This document shows, piece by piece, positions 11,403-22,024 of a stretch of DNA of 64,000 nt (the stretch's first letter is position 1; each line of letters begins with the position of its first letter). The stretch is from contig WPIO01000053.1 in assembly GCA_009760855.2 (NCBI GenBank), positions 1,567,501 through 1,631,500 of the forward strand. Direction: 5' to 3'. Both the position numbers and the translations under genes were made by a program. This DNA is from Cristatella mucedo. Taxonomy: Eukaryota > Bryozoa > Phylactolaemata > Cristatellidae. The notes under the pieces were generated by a model. That model saw only the letters and a list, made by a program, of their open reading frames with translations, had not been told where the DNA came from and ran no database searches.

Positions 11403-13577
11403 ATGCTGGGCCACGGCGCCGACGACGGGCACTTTCAGCGCATGTTCAAGGAGGCGAGCGCCGCGGTGCGGGCGTCCGGCAGCGAGCCGGCGATCTCCAA
11501 GGCGTTCGCCGGCCTGACTAGCGACGAGCAGCGCGTCGCCTTCGTGCTGAGCTGCCCCGCCGTGCGACCGGCGCTCAGGATTCCCGCTCGCCCGGCGACC
11601 GACGCGGCGACGCCGCGCGCCTCGGTCAAGGACGCCAGGGCGCTGCGCGAGGACGGAAACGGCAAGTTCAAGAGGAAGCAGTTCGCAGCCGCGCTGGACG
11701 CCTACGGCCGAAGCATCTTGCGCTGCCGACGCGACGCAGCGGCCGACGGCGAGTCGCGCGAGTGCCTTGCCGTCTGCTACGCCAATCGCTCGGCCGCCTG
11801 GTACCACTTGGGCGAGCTCGACTGCTGCCTGAGCGACATCGCCGCGGCGCTCGCCTGCGGCTATCCCATGCGCCTCCGGCACAAGCTGCTCGAGCGGAAG
11901 GCGCGCTGTCTGCTCGGCCTGAGTGACGACGGCGGCGGCGTCGGGGCGGCCGCAGCTGCCGCCGTGAGCGACGCCGTGGAGGTATTGGCCTTCGCCGAGC
12001 TCAGCGCGGCGGACGAGGACAGCTTCAGGCGCAGCCTGGCCGACTTGGCGCAAGCCGCGCGAAGCCGCGGCAGCCAGCAGCAGCCGCCGCCGCCTCCATC
12101 GCCGGCGGCCGACGCCTGCGCCGAGGCCCCGAGGTGCAAGCGCCTCAAGCCCGAGCTAGTGGGCGGCGCCTCGAACCCGGCCTATCCTGCCTTGTCCTCG
12201 CTCGTCGACGTCGAGAGCAGCGAGCGGCTCGGCAGACACGTGGTCTCCAAGGCCAAGGTTAGCGTCGGCGACGTCATTCTGGTGGAGGAGCCGTTCGCTG
12301 CCGTGCCTTCGCCCGACTGCGTGGCGACTCACTGCTTCGGCTGCCTTGCACGCCTCAAGGCCTTCTACCCGTGCCGACGCTGCAGCGTCGCACTGTACTG
12401 CAGCCTGAGCTGCGAGGCGGCCAGCTGGACGGCTTACCATCGATTCGAGTGCGACAACGTCGAGGCGCTGGTCGGCTGCGGCATCGCCATGGGACATCTG
12501 GCTCTGCGTGCAGCCCTCGCCGGCGGCCTGGCGTACCGCTGGGGTGACGGCTGTAGCGGTGGTGGCTGCGCCGTTGCAGCTCCAAAGGCCAGCTTAGTCG
12601 GCTCGAACCCGGTAGCCGATGCCGACTTGTGCCGCTACGCCGACGTGTTCCGCTTGGAGTCTCACGTGGCCGACCGCTGTGCTTCGGACCTGTTCTGGCG
12701 GTCGCTGGCCGCCGTGTATCTAGCACTGTGCGCTGGTCCCAACGCTGCAGACCGGCTTCTGCCGCCTGACTGGCAGCAGTGCTCATCAGTGGCTGCAGCC
12801 GTCGCGGCCAGCCGTGGCGATGGTGCATGCAGCGATGCCGCCGACGGCGCGGGGAGCGACGCCGCGCTGACGGCTCTGGCCGCCGTCGTTCTGTACCACC
12901 TGCAGGTGTTCCCGTGCAATGCGCACGAGATCTCGGAGCTGCGTGGCTCGGCGGGCGCCATGCAGAGCTGTGAGCTCGCGGAAATCGGCGCCGGCATCTA
13001 CGCCTCGCTCAGCCTGTTCAACCACTCGTGCGATCCAGACGTGACCCGCACGTTCGTCGGCCGCTCGGCCGTCGTGCGCTGCCTTCGGCCGCTCGCCGCC
13101 GGCGAGCAAGTGTGTGACAACTACGGCGTCGTCTACGCCACGCACTCGCTTGCCGAGCGCCGAGCCAAGCTGCTGAAGCAGTACTACTTCGAGTGTGCGT
13201 GTGCAGCCTGTGCCGGCGACTGGCCGTCGTACGAGACGCTGCTGCTGCTTCCGGAGACGGAGCTGCCACTGCAGCCGTGCGAGCACCGGGCCGTGCCCGA
13301 GGGCGCGCGATGTCCGGGGTGCTTCGAGCGGGCGCAAGCCGTGCACGTCGAGCTGCGCGAATGCCTGGCGGCCGTGCTAAGTGGAGCCGAGGCGGGATGC
13401 GGCGACTCCGTGACGCTGCGTCTTGCCGTCTGCCTCGAGCATCTGTACGGCCTCGTCGTCAAGCCGTACAAGGCGTTCAACGACTGCGAGGAGGCCCTGA
13501 AGCACTGCTTCGCCCGAGCCGGTAACTGTCACGTGCTTCCGGCCCTGCCGCCCAGCAGCGATGCAAGCGGGCGTTGA
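11403..13577 (+). CDS. SMYD4: SMYD4-like TPR/MYND/SET-domain protein
   Basis: A 724-residue protein with the SMYD4 layout. A TPR-like helical region spans about residues 78-175. The N-terminal SET part is near 276-301. The MYND zinc finger at 311-350 has all eight ligands (C311-X2-C314, C324-X2-C327, C333-X3-C337, H346-X3-C350). The catalytic SET half at 530-577 has NHSC at 540-543 and Y574 in the DNYG stretch, followed by post-SET cysteines (C598, C600, C603, then C637-X2-C640) and a short helical tail. SMYD-family proteins are S-adenosylmethionine-dependent protein lysine methyltransferases; SMYD4 substrates are poorly known. I chose the ATG at 11403 (G at -3), the first in this frame; the frame is open a little further upstream but without an ATG. 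The length is slightly below the roughly 800 residues of the human protein. The gene is one exon, very GC-rich, with low-complexity inserts (poly-Ala near 181-187, poly-Pro near 228-232). Confidence 0.95.
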   Translation: MLGHGADDGHFQRMFKEASAAVRASGSEPAISKAFAGLTSDEQRVAFVLSCPAVRPALRIPARPATDAATPRASVKDARALREDGNGKFKRKQFAAALDAYGRSILRCRRDAAADGESRECLAVCYANRSAAWYHLGELDCCLSDIAAALACGYPMRLRHKLLERKARCLLGLSDDGGGVGAAAAAAVSDAVEVLAFAELSAADEDSFRRSLADLAQAARSRGSQQQPPPPPSPAADACAEAPRCKRLKPELVGGASNPAYPALSSLVDVESSERLGRHVVSKAKVSVGDVILVEEPFAAVPSPDCVATHCFGCLARLKAFYPCRRCSVALYCSLSCEAASWTAYHRFECDNVEALVGCGIAMGHLALRAALAGGLAYRWGDGCSGGGCAVAAPKASLVGSNPVADADLCRYADVFRLESHVADRCASDLFWRSLAAVYLALCAGPNAADRLLPPDWQQCSSVAAAVAASRGDGACSDAADGAGSDAALTALAAVVLYHLQVFPCNAHEISELRGSAGAMQSCELAEIGAGIYASLSLFNHSCDPDVTRTFVGRSAVVRCLRPLAAGEQVCDNYGVVYATHSLAERRAKLLKQYYFECACAACAGDWPSYETLLLLPETELPLQPCEHRAVPEGARCPGCFERAQAVHVELRECLAAVLSGAEAGCGDSVTLRLAVCLEHLYGLVVKPYKAFNDCEEALKHCFARAGNCHVLPALPPSSDASGR

Positions 13578-14180
13578 GCACTGCCTCGCCCGGATGGGTG
13601 ACAGGTCTTAGTCGGTCCGGTAACTGTGGATCTCGCCTGGCTGCTTACAGTGGCAGTGTGATACTGGTATCAGCAGCTGGCAGGATGAAGCAGCGGGCCA
13701 CGTGACACGTAACCAGGCTTACGGGTGTCCGGTCATGGTGCTGTGAGCACTCGGCGGACATCTCGCTCGGCGATTATGGTGCTAAGCCCAACCCCTTCTA
13801 CTCCCTCCCTCCCCCCTCGGCGGCGGAAACTGCAGTGGTGAAGCAGCACCACTGCTCGCCTCTACATGCAGAGCAGCATGTGCCATTGGTTGACCCAGCA
13901 TTGATTTCGCTACTTGTGATGCCCTGGATGTAATGGCATAGATTGGAGCAGGAGGGGGGGCTTCGTGATCCCACATTTGTCACCTGTGTCCAGCTCGTGG
14001 CGAGAATCCTTGCCACGAGCTCTGCAGTGGCGTGCTCCCCCCTCCTTTCCTGCCAGATCTTGTACCGAGTGTGGGTCCTGTGTGCAAAGGGGCTTTTGAG
14101 TCACCCCAAGATGTCAGTTCTCAACCTTTTCTGGTCAGTTCATGGATCGAGTCTCATTAAAGCTTTGCTTCTGGTACTTT
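13578..14180 (+). other. Probable 3' UTR of SMYD4-like gene
   Basis: Sequence after the stop has no further coding signature and keeps a moderate base composition until the ATTAAA at 14156. I infer that it is transcribed 3' UTR. Confidence 0.45.
14156..14161 (+). terminator. Candidate poly(A) signal ATTAAA
   Basis: This common poly(A) signal variant, about 580 bases after the SMYD4 stop, is followed by T/G-rich sequence (GGTACTTTTGTGAATGGTT) suitable as a downstream element. Confidence 0.45.
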
Positions 14181-14283
14181 TGTGAATGGTTCAGTTTTTT
14201 GATTGCCTTTATTATCATTCACCTGCCATCAAATAATTTGCATTCTTATTGCAAATCCACTTGACAATGCTGCTGTTCATCAA

Positions 14284-15205
14284 TGCAATGCATCTCCGTC
14301 TGTAACTCAACAAAGTCATAAAGACCATGTGGGTGTTATGCAGGAGAGTTTTGTGTAGCGCACTCACAGCCTAAGCGGCTTTCGGTACGCATTCGGTAGC
14401 CAACAGACTTCGTCTCACGAAACAAAGAGAAAGTGGGAAGCATAGCAGAGTCAGGAGAGCAGTTGAGATAGTGAGTAGCATAGAGATAGCCGCTCAGGAC
14501 CACTGAAAAGGATGAGCCATAGTCGGCAGTAGGAGAGTAGTTGTCGTTGAGTAAGAACTGTGGAAGCGAGTTCTACAGTCTAGGACATGCAGAGCTAAAG
14601 CTTCTGTCGCCAACGGTCTGTAAGCGGAGGAATGGGACAGCTAATTTATTGTCCACACAGGACCTGAGGGCGCGAACAGGCTGAAACTGATGCAGCAGCT
14701 AAGCTAGGTAGGAATCAACCATGCCGTGGCAGGCCTTGTGAGTCAGCACAAGAACTTTACTCTGTATCCTTTGCTCAACCGGCAACCATCCTAGCTCCTT
14801 CAGCAAAAGAGACACGTGCTCAAACCGCTGGGACTTGAAGACCAGCCTTGCAGCCATATTCATTATCTGCTGAAGTGGTATAATAGCTTTCTTTGGCAGC
14901 CCAGCCAAAAGAAAATTACAATAATCAAGCCGAGACAGAACTAGAGAGCTAGTTAAATTTTTTACAAGCCACTGTGGGAGACAGCTCCTAATCTTGGACA
15001 GGGATCGGATGTGATGGCTAGCTGTAGAGGCAGTCTTCTGAATGAATTTTTTGAAATTGAGGCAGCTGTCGAACACGATACCTCAATTTCGAGCACGTGG
15101 TGATGGCCTCACAATTGCGTCACCTATTAGAACGGCAAAGCCTTTTAATCCAGCCACACGCTTAGTGTGTCCTATGAGCAGCAGTTCGGTTTTTATCAAG
15201 AAAGG
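14284..15205 (-). mobile_element. LINE-A, 5'-truncated copy
   Basis: Very similar to the 1165-2455 copy over its 3' half. The minus strand encodes KFIQKTASTASHHIRSLSKI, then LSRLDYCNFLLAGLPKKAI and the start of the C-terminal region up to a stop near 14699, after which the match continues with indels. The 3' untranslated end with ATGCATTGCATTG lies at 14275-14290. It sits about 110 bp beyond the SMYD4 poly(A) signal. Confidence 0.85.
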
Positions 15206-15404
15206 TTTTCTCCTTGTCATTGGCACCTGTCGTCCATGAGGGCATTTGAGCCCAGCACACTGATTAGCATTAAGTTCCGACGACTCTTGGCCAGCTGCGT
15301 CCTTATGGTCGTATGCTATACGAAGAGAGAATTCTGGGTCCAAGCAGGGTCCGAATTCCTCCAGCGACACGTGCCTAGTCGATGTTCCGATGCTTTGAAC
15401 AAAG

Positions 15405-15490
15405 GGACTCTGTAAGGGCATGGCACTATGCAAACAGATTAAGTTCTCTGAGGGCGTTTTATCAAGTGCATTATTATTATTATTAATATT
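15405..15490 (+). mobile_element. LINE-B 3' tail remnant
   Basis: Carries AGATTAAGTTCTCTGAGGGC, then a GCGTTTTATCAAGTGCATTA end and (ATT)n. Confidence 0.65.
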
Positions 15491-15499
15491 ACAAACAGC

Positions 15500-16120
15500 A
15501 TCACAGAATTCCTGATGCAGATGCTTGATGGTAATCAGCAACGTGTAAAGTCTTATCGAGCCAGTGTTACGTTGCTATACACTCTGAGCATCCACACTGG
15601 ATGCTCGGTGTGGTCATCGAAGTTTGCTGCATTCTCCTCCACTCACTGATCGACTCAAAGACTGCCACTGCCACACTGGCAGGTACAATCGGTGTTGTGC
15701 TTCCGATGCATTCAAATTAGTAGATTTGCTAGCTTCTACTCTACACTCTGTGAGTTGCCAAGAGTGAGCTGTAGTTCTCTTTAAGCGCTATAACAACTTG
15801 TTAATATTGTCGATCGCCCTCTTGTTTCACAATCTTAGCATCGCCAGAGACTATCGGGAGTAATTTATGGAAGAGTGACTGGTCAAATCAAAACTTGATT
15901 GCTTCAAGCCGGTCTTTGGCAGCTGCCCAAACAAGTCGTTGGAAGATGCCGAAGACGTTCTCAACTGGCTACTCAACCTGTTTCATCGCTTAATCAAGTT
16001 TAAACTGATCACCAAGACGCTAAACGAGTCGTTGAAGGATCTGAGCAGGTTGCAGCAGCCACGTCTAATCTTACCTAGCGATTCCTTTTCTGGTCATTTC
16101 GTTGTGCATATTGTTGAATT
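15500..16120. other. Unassigned intergenic sequence
   Basis: No conserved motif was recognised. A plus-strand open frame over 15939-16220 runs into the following LINE-B tail and is not a gene. Confidence 0.35.
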
Positions 16121-16124
16121 CATC

Positions 16125-16335
16125 GGTATTGTGCATGCTGCCACTAACCACATTTGCAAGCTGACCCTGTGCATGTCACCCCTAACCATGTTATTCATTT
16201 TGCTTGTTTATCAAGCATAATTTTATTCACCATTCAATTGCATTTCCCTTTGCAGCAAACGTAAAGCGCCTAAAGAGAGATTAGGTTCTCTGAGGGCGCT
16301 TTATAAAGTGCATTATTATTATTATTATTGGTCGG
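16125..16335 (+). mobile_element. LINE-B 3' end, well preserved
   Basis: About 200 bp of LINE-B 3' untranslated region (TGCCACTAACCACATTTGCA, ACCCTGTGCATGTCACCCCT) followed by the hairpin tail and (ATT)n. Confidence 0.82.
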
Positions 16336-16339
16336 GCCA

Positions 16340-16914
16340 TTGCAATCGATTCCAGCGCAATGTCTGAAAGCTTGCATGCTCAGCGTTTCGCTAAACTTTG
16401 ATGCGACGTAGCAGCCCTTGCAAGACGAACCCCGCCCCGATAGCGATTCGCAGTCACTTGTACATAAGTTAGAGTACTCGGGTTAAAGGAGCTTTGGTGC
16501 TAGATTACATGCAGTCTTCACTTATTGAACATACGTCAAACATATTTCCTGTCCGGTCCCCTCTGCGGCTTAATTCCACCGCTTGTTGATTGTGTGCACA
16601 CGAAGACCACGCTAAGCAAGCCACCCTTGCTGTAACCGATAAGAACCGCAAGCACGAGACACACGGCAAGCTCCCAAGCCTTTGGACCCGGGACGCAGCA
16701 ATCCCTGTCGCCTCCGGGCATCGACTACGAGATGACGCTTGCAGACCGAATCTCGATTGGCGAACTTCCGGTGTTGTAAGTTTACTGTATCGTGGAACAC
16801 TTGCTATTGATTACGCACGAGCTATCGCAGGCATTGCAAAAACAGAACCAGGATCCGTTGTCAATGCCTTGCACATGGTCGATCCCGCCGTTAAAGGTGA
16901 TACTGAAAATGTGT
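16340..16914. other. Unassigned intergenic sequence
   Basis: Open frames on both strands between 16536 and 16916 have no recognisable domain or conserved motif. Confidence 0.35.
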
Positions 16915-17010
16915 GAGGCCCATCATGATGGCATGTGAAATGCCTAAAAATAGATTAAGTGATCTCAGGGTGCTAAGCAATTATTACTATTATTATTATT
17001 ATTATTACTA
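16915..17010 (+). mobile_element. LINE-B 3' tail remnant
   Basis: A degraded tail with AGATTAAGTGATCTCAGGGT followed by interrupted (ATT)n. Confidence 0.55.
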
Positions 17011-17064
17011 TCTGCGGTTCAACAGTATCCAAACTGCAGGTAGGCGAGACCATGCAGAACGGTG

Positions 17065-17240
17065 TGCTGGGATGGCACACTAGGTAAGGTGGTTGCTTTC
17101 ACGACTTCGGCACCGAGGTCGTGGGTTCGATTCCTGCGGTGGGCGATCCTTTATCGCCACTGCAAGCAGCGGTGATAGCCGTAAAGGCTCTTCTGTCGCT
17201 ATACATAAAGAGGCTGTTTAATCAGCTAGGAAATATTTAC
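17065..17240 (+). mobile_element. SINE2, reference copy
   Basis: A second tRNA-derived family. It has a tRNA-like head with a good B box (GGTTCGATTCC at about 17127), then a body (CACTGCAAGCAGCGGTGATA, AAGGCTCTTCTGTCGCTATA) and an AGAGGCTGTTTAATCAGCT end. The tail differs from that of SINE1 and LINE-B. Confidence 0.82.
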
Positions 17241-17244
17241 TTAC

Positions 17245-18700
17245 TTGGAACACCGATGCGGGTCAGAGAGACGTTTATCCACACGAATGCAGCGGCGGCG
17301 TGATGTATAACCGTGGCTCCGGCCCCGCAGGTCTTGTGGGAGGCTCACGGAGACACAGCCGACGAACGTGAGCGATTAACGAGACTCTACTTTGTTACTC
17401 TCAACGCATAAGAGATCGATCGATGGCAGCAGACGACACGAAATATAACATGCGCTAGCGGCCTGACGCTTCGCTGCGTCAGTGGCTTAATAATTGGCCA
17501 CACGTGAGGCATGTACATTAGTGTCTGGGCGCTTCGCTAATTGCAACAGCAGAAGCTGCAAGCTCGCGAAATAGGCGGGCCCGTACATTATCGCCCTGCT
17601 ACTGGCCTCTGAAGCCCATAACGTAACTCATCTTGAGATTTCGGTGCCCGAATCGACATCATGTAGAATACTCGATCCCCGTCCGTCGGCCTCTTCTCGT
17701 TGAGCAAACGAATAACAACAAACATGTTTTCCGAGTCTACTTTTTAAGGCCATTAAAAAGATACAGTCAGAAGCAGACTTTAAATCCGACAAAGACTCGA
17801 CAGAGACAGTCTTCCTCCAGCTGCTTGAAGTCTTGTAGTACATTTCACTATATAATCATAGAAACACGCATTCCTGTAGCTTTTCCTGCGCGTTCGTGTT
17901 ATTTGTCCATCCTTCTATTCGCCGAGGATTCGCCGGTGATTTATTTCCGGTGCACCGTTCGGTATTTGCGTCGCTGCTTTTCGGATGACGCGATCTACGC
18001 TGCTTTTCGGAGGACGCCTGCTGGGATTGAGTATTCAGTGACAGACTTGTGTGTTCTGCGTATTTGCCACAGCGTCGCTCTACTCGTACGGTGCTTGAGT
18101 TTTTTTTACCCGCATTGTGGGTTCAAGTCCAGCTGGAGGCAATGCTAGTTTGCCTACCGCAACCTGGTGAAAGTCACTCGCCTTTCCCAGACAATATCAA
18201 TGGGAATGAATGCTGAATTGCCTCATTTTTACTTATGACTACAACATCCTCTGGGTGACCGATGCTTATCATCAAAGGTAGAGTTTGATCAGTTAAAAAA
18301 AGACCCTTATTCGTTTACAATTTTGCATACTTCAACTATCTATTATTTCTATTGTTAGATGTGCATTAATATAAAGCTTCAGGTGCGTATTTTAAGTCGT
18401 TAGAACAAGTGACTGTGAGCTTTTTGAAAAGCTTCAAACAATTGCTTACAAAGCGCCCAATCCATGCGATCCTTTGAAACTATGCAGCGAATGCATTTCA
18501 GATAAATACATTTTCAGTTCGCGAGTACATGCATGCATGTCCCAAGTGAATAGACTCGGCAGTGTGGGCGGAAGAGAACATGAAGTTCAGCGTACGGCGC
18601 ATTGCGGAAATTCGGTTGGCCGTGCGAACTTGATTACCCTGAATGACGCTAAAGAACAAGCTAGCAATAGCTATGGGAAAATCTAGTACCGCTCAGAAGT
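17245..18700. other. Unassigned sequence with one possible tRNA-like box
   Basis: A B-box-like GGGTTCAAGTCC lies at 18119-18130, after a possible head near 18080. I found no second copy in the window, so a third SINE family is only suspected. An open frame at 17633-18148 shows no domain. Confidence 0.3.
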
Positions 18701-18709
18701 TATAACGCC

Positions 18710-19660
18710 TAACCCTCAAAACGGGCAAGGTCAGCACATCTCCCGTCACATCTGCTCGCAATCTAGGTGCCCTGCTACAAAGTGACCTTTCTTTGAATGA
18801 CCATATTAGTAACACAGGCAAGTCTACCTACATTCAGCTACGCACGCAACATTGAAATCGTGCCTGCTTAGGCAGTGATACCGCAACCAAGCGCGTCCGT
18901 TATTTCGTTAAGTTCCGTCCGGGCTTACGTAACTTGCTTCTTTCTGGTCTCACCGTGTGCGAAATGAGGCACTTACAGTTGTCGATAAACTCCACAAATA
19001 GACTTGTCAGGCGTGAACGTCACGGCTGCCGTAGCGCACCTTTCTTGCCGACCTGCAGTGGCCTAAACCATAAGTAGCTTATTGACTTGAATATGCATCG
19101 CTCACGATAGGGTCTTTCATAGGCCTATCCATCAGAACAACTTCCACGTCAGGCTAGGCGCTTTGCTATAAGCTCTCCTGTCTACAGTCGTTTTGCTGTG
19201 CCTGGAACTCTCTCGCGGCTGAATAGACGACATCCCGGACATGTAAAGATTTTACTAACATTTAGTATGACATTTAAAAAGAGGCTAAAAACTGCATGCT
19301 ACTCACAGCATTTGCTCTGCCCGAGTGCAGTGTCATTTCTGTGCTCATGCGTGCTGAAATTGCGCATTTTTCCCACTAAAAACCATGCTTGCCTGCATAT
19401 GTAAATCGCCAAGAAAGAGATTTAGTTTTTTGAGGGCGTTAGATGATTGTCCTATTGATATGATCCACTAACCACATTTGCATGCTGACCCTGTGCATGT
19501 AACCCCTAACCATATTATTTATTTTGTTTGTTTTCCAAGCATGATTTCATTTACTATTCTATTGCATATCACTTTGCAGCAAATGTAAAGCGCCTAGAAA
19601 GAGATTAAGTTCTCTGAGGGCGCTTTATCAAGTGCAATATTATTATTATTATTATTATTA
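18710..19660 (+). mobile_element. LINE-B, degraded C-terminal half with intact tail
   Basis: Plus-strand remnants of LINE-B coding sequence (nucleotide match to the thumb and C-terminal region of the 33063-33628 copy) and then the 3' untranslated region. The tail hairpin at 19587-19626 pairs AAAGCGCC with GGGCGCTTT, and (ATT)n follows. Confidence 0.8.
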
Positions 19661-19661
19661 T

Positions 19662-19806
19662 CGTCAAGGTACTCGCTCTTCACGACGGGAGTTGAGGGTT
19701 TGAGTCCTGCCGCGGTAAATCCTTTATCTACCTCTGCAAGCGACGGTGACAGCCGCAAAGGCTCTTTTATCGCCACATAAATCAGGCTGTTAAATAAGCT
19801 TAACAT
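19662..19806 (+). mobile_element. SINE2 copy abutting LINE-B
   Basis: A SINE2 body (GCAAGCGACGGTGACAGCCG, AAAGGCTCTT) directly after the LINE-B (ATT)n run. The first part of the tRNA-like head is missing or diverged, so it may have inserted into the ATT tail. Confidence 0.72.
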
Positions 19807-19809
19807 TTT

Positions 19810-20745
19810 ATATATTTATCTTTCTCAGCGTCGGGCTCAAAGTGCGCGCTCGACTACTAATTTTCCCGCGAGTCGCCTTTATATGAAAGCTCCCCTATTC
19901 ACAGCTTTCGGATGCAGAATAGCGCAGAGGTGAGAATTGCTGCCGTTTAAGAAGACGTGTCTATCCTTTTTGTTGTTAATTATTAGGTAGCGCCCAAGCT
20001 GCAACGCAGCCGCCCGGTAACCACATGTAGCCGGAAACTGCCGGTTAAATTTAAGGTCAAGGCGTGCCTCGTGGCGATAGCTTCCGCAGGCTGGTACTGC
20101 GCCGGTGACCGTCAGTGCCTCTGGAGGTATTGTATGAGGTAGCTCACTTGCCGTACTTAGTAGAACTGTTCGCGCTAAACATCTATTTCCATTTCTGAAC
20201 TCAATCCGGCGAGGAGCAGTGATTCGGAACTGAATCCGACGTGTCTGGTCCCACGTGTCTCGCTCCTTTTTTCGCGCCATCGTTTCCCGCTTAGTCTTGC
20301 CGAGCAGCGGTACCAGCGTACGTCGCGCGCGGTTGTCAGTTAGCGGCCGCACGAGGAATGCTTGAAGCTTGCAGTTGTGCAAAAAATGCGTTTTGTGAAA
20401 TGCTGCGGAACTGAGACGCGGGAACGAGCGAAATGTACGAAAGCCTGCGTGAGCGGGGAGACAACTAGGGCGCTATGCGGTGGGTACTGCGGGGTGTAGT
20501 CCAGTCAGTTATAGTATGACATATTAGGTTATAATAGCTATTTATAGTATTGTTACTAATTCTCTATCTATGTATCTGGTTTTCATTAATTAATGATTTA
20601 GACGACAGAGAGAAGAGAAATAGACTGCTTAAGGCTCCATGTATGCTGGTCTAGGTGCTAGGCACGGCTAATCGTGCTGACAAAAAATTGTCTCTTAAAT
20701 GTCAAGCCTAGCCCATGTCGCTGTCACTGTGTAGGCGTGGCCACC
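19810..20745. other. Unassigned intergenic sequence
   Basis: A minus-strand open frame at 19879-20382 has no recognisable domain. The rest shows no structure. Confidence 0.35.
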
Positions 20746-20750
20746 CCTGC

Positions 20751-21150
20751 AATGCTGTTCGGCCCCAGCCGGAGTCACACCCTCCATCCGGCCAACGGGC
20801 GCACTGAGTACCACATCATTAGGCGGCTGCAGTTGGACAGTTTCGGCTGACTAAGCTGGATTTAATTGCAACGGGTCAGCTGTGGTCGCGTGACCCGCCA
20901 GTTCTTCAGCGACGAACTTTCTGCCTGTTCGTCAGCCTGCAAGCAGGCTATCGTCTGTCTCTCTCTCCCTTTTCGCACCCTCATCCTCTACACACATTCC
21001 GGAGCTGCTTCCACACATTCCGGAGCTGCTTCCACAGTGGCTGCTGCATCCGTATGTACGCTCGCACGCTTGCTGTGCCTGCATATAATGCAATACAGCT
21101 GTCGTCGTCAACGCCACAACTGGCTCGTGGGGGCACCGTTTATCTTCGTC
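20751..21150 (+). repeat. Dispersed repeat R1, copy 2
   Basis: Same family and orientation as 9711-10085. It includes a perfect 21-bp tandem duplication at 20992-21033 (ACACATTCCGGAGCTGCTTCC twice) that copy 1 lacks. Confidence 0.75.
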
Positions 21151-21154
21151 GCTG

Positions 21155-22020
21155 CTCTGCCATCGTTCGCACGAGCCCCTGCAATTGTAACTGTCGCAGT
21201 CATTGTCGCTGTCGTCTGTTGCTGTCATTGTCGCTGTCGCAGCATTTACTTTTGCATCCTAGAAGTTTCAGTTAACCTCTGCTTTTTTGTTGGTATTAGA
21301 AGGATTCACAATTTGATGCATTTGAGAAAGCTGTGATTGTTGATTTGCTTATTTGAAATCATCTTGCCTCAATGCTCACATAGCTCTGTGACCACCTATT
21401 GGGTCCTGTAGTCCTGTAGAATATGCATCCGTTTTTTTCATTCATTCTGTGTTAACATTGGACACCTGATGCATACAATTGTGCAGTGTTTCTCCCCGAA
21501 CATACGTTAAGTGCAGTCTGTGCATCTGCTGCCTTGATATTTGAATGCTGTGTGATGTTGCAAACCTGAAGTGTAGCATCCATATGGCTTGTGGCCTGCA
21601 CCCTGCATATGTCTAGAAACGTGTATTCTTGTTAAACTCGCAAAGCCTTGCAGCAGACAAACCATAGAATAAATGCAAAGCCTCGCACAAGCTGGTATCG
21701 TTCTCATACAAGTGCAAGCTATCATCAATTATTACCAAATTCTTCTGAACTGACCACAACATCTTCTGAAGATCTCATTCAGTCCACATTGTGTGCCCCC
21801 TCGTCATCTACAATAACATGCGAATCGCATAAACTCAAGGCCATTAACATCGATGCTGTCCTTTCGAGAATATATGCTTCACCTCTGCTGCTCAGTCCCC
21901 CTTTGCGCCTGTCATCATTTGTATATAGCTACAACACGACACTAGCTGACATATTCGACGAATTTGCACCTCTGAGTATGTGCACTATGTACCCTCGCCC
22001 AGACTACCTATAGTTAGCCA
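21155..22020. other. Unassigned intergenic sequence
   Basis: A TGTCGC-rich simple stretch lies near 21190-21245. Nothing else was recognised. Confidence 0.35.
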
Positions 22021-22024
22021 CAGA

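Noticed and set aside
11139-13480. Long minus-strand and alternate-frame open frames over SMYD4
   Set aside because: Shadows caused by the very high GC content of the SMYD4 exon; they have no domain, while the sense frame has complete MYND and SET motifs.
17633-18148. 171-codon plus-strand open frame
   Set aside because: No domain or motif, and it runs into a possible SINE-like box.
9711-21150. The two R1 copies as the LTR pair of one large retroelement
   Set aside because: SMYD4, LINEs and SINEs lie between them, with no gag-pol, primer-binding site or polypurine tract, and the copies differ too much for a recent pair.
20866-21336. 156-codon plus-strand open frame
   Set aside because: Overlaps repeat R1 and a TGTCGC-rich stretch; no domain and no support from copy 1, where the frame is not kept.
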